The notes beneath the pieces were generated by a model. It did no database searches. It was given only the letters and a program-made list of their open reading frames with translations, and was not told the DNA's origin. Shown here piece after piece: positions 57,052 to 64,000 of a stretch of DNA of 64,000 bases (position 1 is its first letter; each line of letters opens with the position of its first letter). Origin of the DNA: Trichodelitschia bisporula (Eukaryota > Ascomycota > Dothideomycetes > Phaeotrichales > Phaeotrichaceae). The position numbers and the translations under genes were made by a program. The DNA lies in assembly GCA_010356995.1 (NCBI GenBank), contig ML996697.1, forward strand, positions 904,105 to 968,104. Reading direction: 5' to 3'.

Positions 57052-59383
57052 ATGTCCCTCCGCCGCGTCTGGTACAAACTCTTCTCTAACGAACACACCC
57101 AGTTCCCCCCCTCCGACGCCCCGCCCTCCGTCCCACGCACCCGCTCCCTCTCGCGCCAGCGCTCCAAATCCCCCGCCCTCACCAGCATCCTCGAGGCCAC
57201 GCCTCCCCGCCCACAGGCGCCAGTCGAGCACAACCCCTCCTCCGCCTACCCCGCCGAAGCCGATAACGAAGATGCCTCCTCTGAGCCCCTCATAACCGAC
57301 CTTGCAACCCGCAGCATCCCTCCCGAATACGCGCCTCTCAAATCCGCAACCCCAGAGCCAGGCACGCGGCGCGAGGCGAGTCGGCGCGCGGGGAAGCGCC
57401 CGGCAAGTTTTGCGTGTGATGGCGATTCTGTGTCCATGTATGGCAGTCTAGGGCTGGGGCAGAGGGAGATCCACATTCCGACGCGGACGAGGTGAGTGAC
57501 GGTTGTCGGGCACACGCTCGGCCTCGGGTGCGCAGTAGATACTGATACCCCTCAGCAGCAGCCGCGTCGTAAGCAACGGCACGGGCACGAGCCGCAGGCG
57601 CAAGCGGCAAGGACGTGAGTTCTCCGCCTCCTCGTCCGCCCCCACGACCCCGGACCTGCGCTTAGGCAGCTCAGACGACAGCGTTCGCTCCTACTCCACC
57701 CACACATCGAGCGTCACGCGCAGCCCCCCCCTTCTCTCGAAACCGAGTATAGATGCGGATCGCCTGGCGCCGGTCACCGAAGACGACCCCCGGAGCTTCG
57801 ATCTCGTGCAACCGGCGAGCGCCCCGGTGGGCGGCGGATTTGAGCTGGAGAAGAGGGTGGAGGAGATGTTCAGCGCGCAGCATCTGAGGGAGGTATTTGC
57901 TGACCCGGGGTTGTTACTGCGGTTTACGCATTTCTTGTCTAGTGGGAGGCCGGGGCGCATTCCGCTGCTGATATATTACCTCGATGCGCTCAAGGCGCTC
58001 CGGGCACTGGCGTACGCGAATGCGGTGAGCGAGGCGCTGGAACCCATTCCGGGACATGCGTTCACGGACAACCCACCGGGCCCGACGGTGAATGGCGTGT
58101 TGGAGGAGCGCGCGGAGCAGGCGTTCGATGCTCTGGTGCGCGATGATTTACCGGCCTTCGTGGGCCATGTGTTCACGCAGATCGCGGCGGATGCGATACA
58201 CAAGCGCATCACGGGCGCGGAGCCGCTGGAGCTCGCGGATGCGGAGGGATTGGCGGAGGTGTTCTGCCTCACGGACCCGAGTCGGGCGGATAACCCCATC
58301 GTCTATGCCTCCGAAGGTACCTTTCCCCTCCCCCCCCAAATGCCCATTCCCCCTAACCCGAAGCCAGAATTCCACAAAACAACCCAATACGGCGTCACCT
58401 ACTCCCTCGGCCGCAACCCCCGCTTCCTCCAAGGCCCCCGCACAACACCCTCCTCCATAACCACCCTTCAAGCAGCCCTCGCTCAACCAACAGAGTCCAC
58501 GCACCTCCTCCTCAACTACCGCCGCGACGGCTCGCCCTTCCTGAATCTCCTCCTCCTCGCGCCGCTCACCGACTCGCGCGGCCAGCTTAGGTACTGGCTA
58601 GGCGCACACGTCGACGCTACGCCCCTCGCACGGTCCTGCGCGGGGCTAGATGGGCTGCAGCGCTTACTTTCCCGCGGCGGCGAAGGCGGTGAAGCAGGCG
58701 CGCAGAACGAGTTGCAGGACCTATGCGAAATGTTCAACCTCGACGAGCTCGCCACCATATCCCGGCGCGGCGGCGCCATGCACCGGGACCTGCTCTCCCC
58801 CACACCCAACTTACACACCAAACGCAGTTTCAGCGGCGCGCCGCCGCCCGCGCATTTCTCCCCCGGTGTCGGGGTGCGGAGTTTGTTTCCGAAATACCTG
58901 ATCCTGAGGCCGCATCCGAGTCTGCGGATTTTGTTCGCGAGTCCCGCGTTAAGGACGCCAAGGCTGTTGCAGACCCCATTTTTGAGTAGGATTGGCGGGA
59001 GTCCGAGGGTTAGGGATGAGCTTACGGCTGCGCTTGCGGGGGGGCGAGGGGTTACGGCTAAGGTGCGCTGGTTGAGTGCGCGGGAGGGAGAAGGGGATGG
59101 GGAAGATGGGGAGGAGGGAAGGGTGAGGTGGATTCATTGTACGCCCCTGCTGGGACGGGAGGGGGTTGTGGGTGCTTGGGTTGTGCTTGTTGTTGATGAG
59201 GAGAGTGCGGGGGGGGAGGGAAGGAGGGTTAGTACGGGGTGGAAGCCGGCGCCGGTGGTGGAGGGGCGGAAGAAGGTTGCTGGACTTGGGGTTATTAGAG
59301 ACAGGACGGATGAGGCGCCGTTTGAGAGGGGGATGTCGGTAGGGGGGGGGAGTGAGAGGGGGGAGGAATGGGGACTCGAGTGA
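57052..59383 (+). CDS. RGS-LOV protein with a LOV domain lacking the photoactive cysteine
   Basis: A 755-residue signalling protein resembling the fungal RGS-LOV group (such as Botrytis BcLOV4). Exons are 57052-57491 and 57556-59383 (donor GTGAGT, acceptor CCCTCAG, phase 2). The start MSLRRVWYKLF begins a basic amphipathic segment, then a Ser/Pro-rich linker. The RGS-like domain covers about 250-365 (LREVFADPGLLLRFTHFL...VFTQIAADAIHKRI). The LOV domain covers about 395-510: NPIVYASE, TTQYGVTYSLGRNPRFLQGP, NYRRDGSPFLNLLLLAPL and RYWLGAHVDATP. In photoactive LOV domains the motif is GRNCRFLQG; here codon 58418-58420 is CCC, so residue 435 is Pro. The flavin-contacting Gln in the GAQVD motif is His. 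The two conserved Asn (NYRRDG, FLNLL) remain. The C-terminal region (KYLILRPHPSLRILFASPALR) matches the domain seen after LOV in this group. Light signalling by cysteinyl adduct is impossible. Confidence 0.88.
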
Positions 59384-60000
59384 GGGAATCTGAACTTTGG
59401 ATGAACAATTTGGAGTTGTGGGTATGATGTCGGAAGGATTATGCGGCGATATAAGGCGATATAAGGTGTTTTGAGCGCGAGCTGGATGGCATGGGATGAA
59501 GATTGTCACTCTTGGTGCTTTGAGGGGGGTTTTGGCGCAGGCGCTTCTGGATATATGGGTATGACATATGGCTAGCGGATAGATTTCTGTTTTGCGAGAG
59601 AATGTATAGTGTGTAAGCTGTCTGCTCCGTTACGTTGTGGTGGCGATGTCCGTTGCATCTTGAAGTGCGGTTTAGGATCCACGATGGATACTTGATTTCG
59701 GGGTGAAACTGTTAGCGCATATTCAAGTTATAAATCGACGACCGGCACATTTCGCTTCTAGATCATCAAAACATCCTCGTTTACCTCTTCTCACTCATTT
59801 AACTAAACCTTTTCCACACCAAATATCATCGCGAAAGCGGTGCAAAAAGAAAGAAGTTCAGATACTCGTGACCGCATCTTCAAATGCCTCCCGCAAACGC
59901 CACCGCATAATCCCATCGCAGCGCTGATACGATTTCACCTCCGACTCCGGGTCCCAAAAAAAATCCGTTCTCATAATCAGATGAAAAGAAAAAAGAACAC
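59384..60000. other. intergenic, no gene seen
   Basis: 617 bp between RGS-LOV and tRNA-Ala; only a 74-codon low-information frame. Confidence 0.45.
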
Positions 60001-60088
60001 TGGACGCGGAGGGAATTGAACCCCCGACCGTTCACAATATTGCATCAGGCAATGCAAAGCGAAAATCATACCCCTAGACCACGCGCCC
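60001..60088 (-). tRNA. tRNA-Ala (anticodon TGC) with a 16-nt intron
   Basis: 88 nt. Acceptor stem GGGCGCG pairs with CGCGTCC, including the G3:U70 alanine identity pair. Anticodon stem is TTCGC/GTGAA (one G:U) and the mature loop TTTGCAT. The intron occupies 60037-60052, one base 3' of the anticodon. The T arm GGGGGTTCAATTCCCTC has one G:U pair, and the discriminator is A. Confidence 0.92.
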
Positions 60089-60396
60089 TTTCTGGTTCTT
60101 GATACGTTTAACATATGTGGAATATATAATTGCTTAAAGTGCAGGGATAAGGTGGCGACGAAGAGTGGGGTTGGCGGCCATAGGACAGGTCAGCCTTGTG
60201 ATCTGCATTTTTCGGGGTCTGAATCGCGCCGACCGACAACTTGGACAAGATGAAGTGACTATGTTGGGAGTCGAAAGGCTGCTGGGCGATGGAGACCAAA
60301 TATCAAGGTGAGAGTGCTTTGGAAAAAAGTCGGATGGTGAACGCAACTTGAGCCAAACAGCATCCGGGCACCGGTCAACTCACGGAACACCTTCTT

Positions 60397-60920
60397 TCAT
60401 TTCTCACACTGTATGCTTTCGACTACATAACCATCCATCATCGTCGTCTGAAGCTCCACTATCCCCACGCAAATCCCATCAAGAAATCGGAGCGCCTCGA
60501 TGAGTCGAGGCTCACCATGCTTGACGATGTCGCCAGGTGAAAGGTGACTGCTCAGAACGTCGAAGGACACTACAGCCACTAAGCAGCGCAATTCGCCCAC
60601 AGCTTACAACGTCAGCCTCGCTCACTCAAAAAGAATCACAACTTACCGTTCCCCAAATTGTATTAACCCACCCCCCAATCCCAGGACAGAAATTCCAGAT
60701 CCGCATCATAGCATCATAGCACTCATCGTAATTAAACGCCATATGGCTTGGGTCACTGATATTCTCTGGTGCAATGCGATCGACGGTGATCATTCCTGCC
60801 AGCATTAGCACCTTTTTCACAAGCGAGCACGTCACCGTGCTCCTTCCCATCATTACCCTTGGTCCTTCACAAAAGTAATCTTCTCCTTCTAATGTCAAGT
60901 ATGCCGTTGCAATGCCTTAT
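60397..60920 (-). CDS. hypothetical protein, two coding segments, join unresolved
   Basis: The upstream segment (about 60920-60655) reads VMMGRSTVTCSLVKKVLMLA and YDECYDAMMRIWNFCPGIGG, then meets a perfect GTAAGT donor. The downstream segment (about 60590-60397) reads FDVLSSHLSPGDIVKHGEP and ALRFLDGICVGIVELQTTMM. Both look protein-like and are separated by about 45-60 nt holding a GGCTGACG branch-like site. However, the frames do not meet cleanly with the obvious acceptor (TTGTAAG), and no ATG heads the first segment. It is a real but mis-modelled gene, a longer gene with more exons upstream, or a decayed one. No family is recognised. Confidence 0.35.
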
Positions 60921-63900
60921 CCCCATCGTGTCCACATCAACTCCAAACCATAATATTACTCTTTTTTGCTACGCCCGCAAGCCACTTGCACCGGGGAGCA
61001 GGAGTGCTTGACTAATAAACGGCCGTCGTATTGCCGATTTCAACTGGGAGCCGTGTTATTCCATTGTGCAATCGGCAGTACCGAAAAGTAGCGCTAGGCA
61101 CGAGATACAGGAGTTGCCGAGGCCGTGCCGGTTAGATTCACGATGTCGCGGCGAACAAACTTCCGCCGGCTGTCTGGGAAAGTCAACTTGTCACGGGTAG
61201 TACGCCCAGGCACTGGTAACCCGGAGATATGGACGGCGTAACGTCGCATGTCACCGTGAACTGTGGGCTTAGAAACCCCGGTCGAGGGCAGGTTGGAGGC
61301 GAGGATGACTCCCTAAATTCCAGAGGGATATGAGAACCATCAGTGTCGCCGGTCAAATGTACTCAGTACTGAAGTGCTTCTATTGGAGTCAATGGTAGAG
61401 CAGGCGGACTTGATGGGAGGCGAATGTGCTAAGGGACGGCCCACGGATGCGGTCGGGACCAAATGACATTTGTATGACCTGCGGACTGCCGACATTTGAG
61501 TGTGTAAAATCTAGACGGACGGAAGTGATAATGTCACTGTGACAAATGGAGGCTGGGCAAGAGGGCGCCGTAGACGTTGACCATGGTCATGGTGATTTCT
61601 AGATGCTGGTCAGTCTAAAGACGGGTTGAGCAGCGGAATGTAATGCGAATTCATACAGCGCGCCCACCATCGGTAATGTTTCATTCCGAATGCCTTTGCC
61701 TGGTGGACCAATTCCAATCAAACTCGTACGCAAAGGCGTATCCGTCGGGGAAAGTGGTCTCGTGAGCTTCACGGTCGGAGATTGACTCTCCGTTACAAGC
61801 ACCTGACGCGAGGAGCTTTGACACGGGAACTTGAATCATAGGCCATCGGCACGCACATATCGGGCAAGATAGTAGCAGCAGTTGCCCATCGACGGCAGCG
61901 GATCCAAGTCGCCTCTGGCTGGCAGTGCCTGGAATGCTGAACCTCTGAAGGCGGATAGGAGCATAACGTGAGGATACGCTTGACATGGACGCATTGTCGA
62001 CTCCCACGTACGGGTGTAGAGCGTTCGCCGAGGAAGAGAAAAGAGGTCTATCATTCGGGACGCGTGATGCCGCAATCGTTGTCATCAATCCTTGAGCAGC
62101 TGTCTTCATTAGCAATGTACCGAGGAGTATCATGAGTTATTTTGCGGATGTTTCTCTACAGAATTCAGCCCACCGAAGCCGATGTCGCTGCAGAAGACAA
62201 CCGCTCCTTCTTTCTCTTCAATCGTCGGTGTCGTCATCGCCGCCGTTGCGCCCCATTGAATGTGGACCCCATTTCCCCACGTGATGTAACGACATGTCGA
62301 GATCTTCGTCGTCGTCCTCGACTTCAGCTCTCCGCCCCATCTTCATCTCGGCCAGTCTATTTCGGTCACATCGGGATGGCCGAGTCTTCGAGCTGCTCTG
62401 CTGCCTTCGGCTCCCGACCCACTTCGCGACAACCGCTCGCCACTGGAGCAGAGACAGGAGCATCTCATCTCACCCTTCACACCCTCACGACGCCGAACTC
62501 CCGTTCTCATTCTCATTCCCGCCTCATCCGCGATGCCGTCCCACTCGCGAAACCGCTATCACAGAACAGACTCTGACCCGAAACGCATGGAAGCCGGACC
62601 GCAACCCCAGCGACCGCAAGCGCAAGGCTGAAGGAGCACCCACAAATACCCGTCCCGTCAAGACGAAACGCAGCGCGCGGGAGAGAAAACTCGAAAATGG
62701 TCCCGTTTCGCTCCGCCCGCAGCAGTCTGGACCAGTTTCACGCCCGGCCGCCAATGACAGCCTCACCCTACCATGACTCCCCACCTTGCGCCCAATCACC
62801 GTTTCCGCCCCAAGCCCTCCCGGAGCGCGGACCACTCGCCCCGCGGCCCTACTGTTACCCCCCATGCCTAGGGCGAGGCCGAGGATCGGCGCTCGAGACG
62901 GGCAAACAGGTTGCTGGGCCCCCGCGCAACCAATGACGCGGCCGCGCGGCCTGATGAACGCAAAAACGTCCAAGGAACGGACCGGCCGGGACGCTCATCT
63001 TGCGGTCGACGAGTGAGGTGCGCGAGCCCGGCGACGGAGGCACGAGCTAGGCCGATGTCCAAGGTGGGGCGCGGGCGACGCCTGACGGAGGGGGCTGAGC
63101 ACGAGAGGGCGAGTGGGAGCGCCGGCGCAACGCTGATTGGTGTGTGCCCGGGCGTCGCGGCTGCAGTAGCGCGGCTTGCTTTTGGCGGATGGTGGTGCAG
63201 CGGAAGCCGCGCGCAGGTACCCTTGATTGCAGGCGGGATCTTCAGCCTGGTCGGATAGAAGAGCTGAGGGGGGGGGGGGCACGCCTTGATACGGCGGGAC
63301 TTTGGGGCGTGCGTCATGGTATTGGATGGGTGTGTGGGTTGTGTGTGTGCATGGAGGGGGAACCTGGAATGAGAAGTCTCGCCGGGATGTTGCGACGAAC
63401 AGCCGCGGGCCTCGCCGCACGGATTGAGGCACCACATTTGCAATCGCATCGAGGCGAAGAAGGCAACTGGGAGGCGACAGCAGTTCTTCGGCGGTTCCTG
63501 GATTGCGCAAGTCGGCGACGCATCCGAAGGCTTTTCCTTTTCACGACCAGTCGTCTTGCACAATTCACGCCAGGCATCTCAAATCCACCATCCATGATTG
63601 AGGATCATCCACCATCATCCATGTCCCAGGTCTATCGATAGCAACCCCGACGGGCGGCGTGTGGCTTCCCGGTGGCTTACGACACGGGGTCACGAGCCCT
63701 GCTGACGGACTGATCACAGGCTTTTCCTGCGAACACCCGGCGCACACAATTGCGTCGAGCATGTGGGCTGCGACCCGGGAAGAGAGTTGAGCAGCGAGGC
63801 TTGCATCATGTTGCAAGGGAAGCATACTGGAGATGGAGTGTTGCTAACCGTTTGGAGTTGCCCCGATGGGCCCGACGCTGGAGGCTCGCGAGGAGCTGCT

Positions 63901-64000
63901 AAACTCGAAATGGCGAATGGCGTTGCCTTTGCGTTGCGCTAGGTGCTGCTTGGCGCACGCTGCGGAGAGCGGGTTGGTGGATGGGGACTGGGGGGTGATG
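60921..64000. other. no gene supported to the window end
   Basis: A minus-strand frame with ATG at 62133 (MILLGTLLMKTAAQGL...) and plus-strand Ser/Arg-rich frames at 62142-62776 have no recognisable domains and overlap each other. 62800-63560 is GC-rich with competing frames on both strands. A gene truncated by the window end cannot be excluded. Confidence 0.35.

Noticed and set aside
62142-63641. Several frames of 145-230 codons on both strands near the window end
   Set aside because: They overlap each other, are Ser/Arg/Pro-biased and show no domain or consistent splice structure.

Overview
This window is nuclear DNA of a filamentous ascomycete (Pezizomycotina; I lean to Dothideomycetes, but that is inference). 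The evidence is short spliceosomal introns (about 43-58 nt) with GTAAGT-type donors and CTAAC/CTGAC branch sites, a lone dispersed 5S rRNA gene, nuclear tRNAs with short anticodon-loop introns, and typical fungal families: Zn2Cys6 and homeobox/C2H2 regulators, a PNP-NACHT-WD40 protein, an RGS-LOV protein, DUF3431 and NTO1.

Layout. 0-7.2 kb: a small unknown gene, Copia retrotransposon fossils, the chaperonin gene CCT3, and a divergent pair of paralogous secreted proteins. 8-11.4 kb: tRNA-Ala and a C2H2 zinc-finger gene lying between two copies of a duplicated promoter-like segment. 11.9-16.3 kb: a large NLR-like gene (PNP, NACHT, WD40) whose WD40 array is broken by an assembly gap. 17-20.3 kb: 5S rRNA, tRNA-Val and a homeobox/C2H2 regulator. 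22.3-29 kb: a cytochrome-b561-like membrane protein with a long tail, and a Zn2Cys6 regulator.

From 29.6 to 44.2 kb the character changes. I recognise no known family there. Reading frames are short and probably intron-rich, there are tandem and inverted duplications, and the hexamer TATATA is about 28 times denser than in the rest of the window. The island holds a 413-bp near-perfect inverted repeat, a tandemly duplicated three-exon gene, and paired 54-nt introns that resemble each other. It looks like a lineage-specific accessory block and is the best place to look for something undescribed.

45-59.4 kb returns to core genes: a DUF3431 protein, a Tra2-like RRM/RGG protein, NTO1 (NuA3 histone acetyltransferase complex) divergent from a cystinosin-like PQ-loop transporter, and an RGS-LOV protein whose LOV domain has lost the photoactive cysteine (Pro in its place) and the flavin-contacting glutamine (His in its place). 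60-64 kb holds a second tRNA-Ala and one weak hypothetical gene; nothing else there is convincing.

The genes do not form one pathway. Apart from the divergent pairs they look like independent eukaryotic transcription units. Exon joins were worked out by eye from splice consensus and frame.
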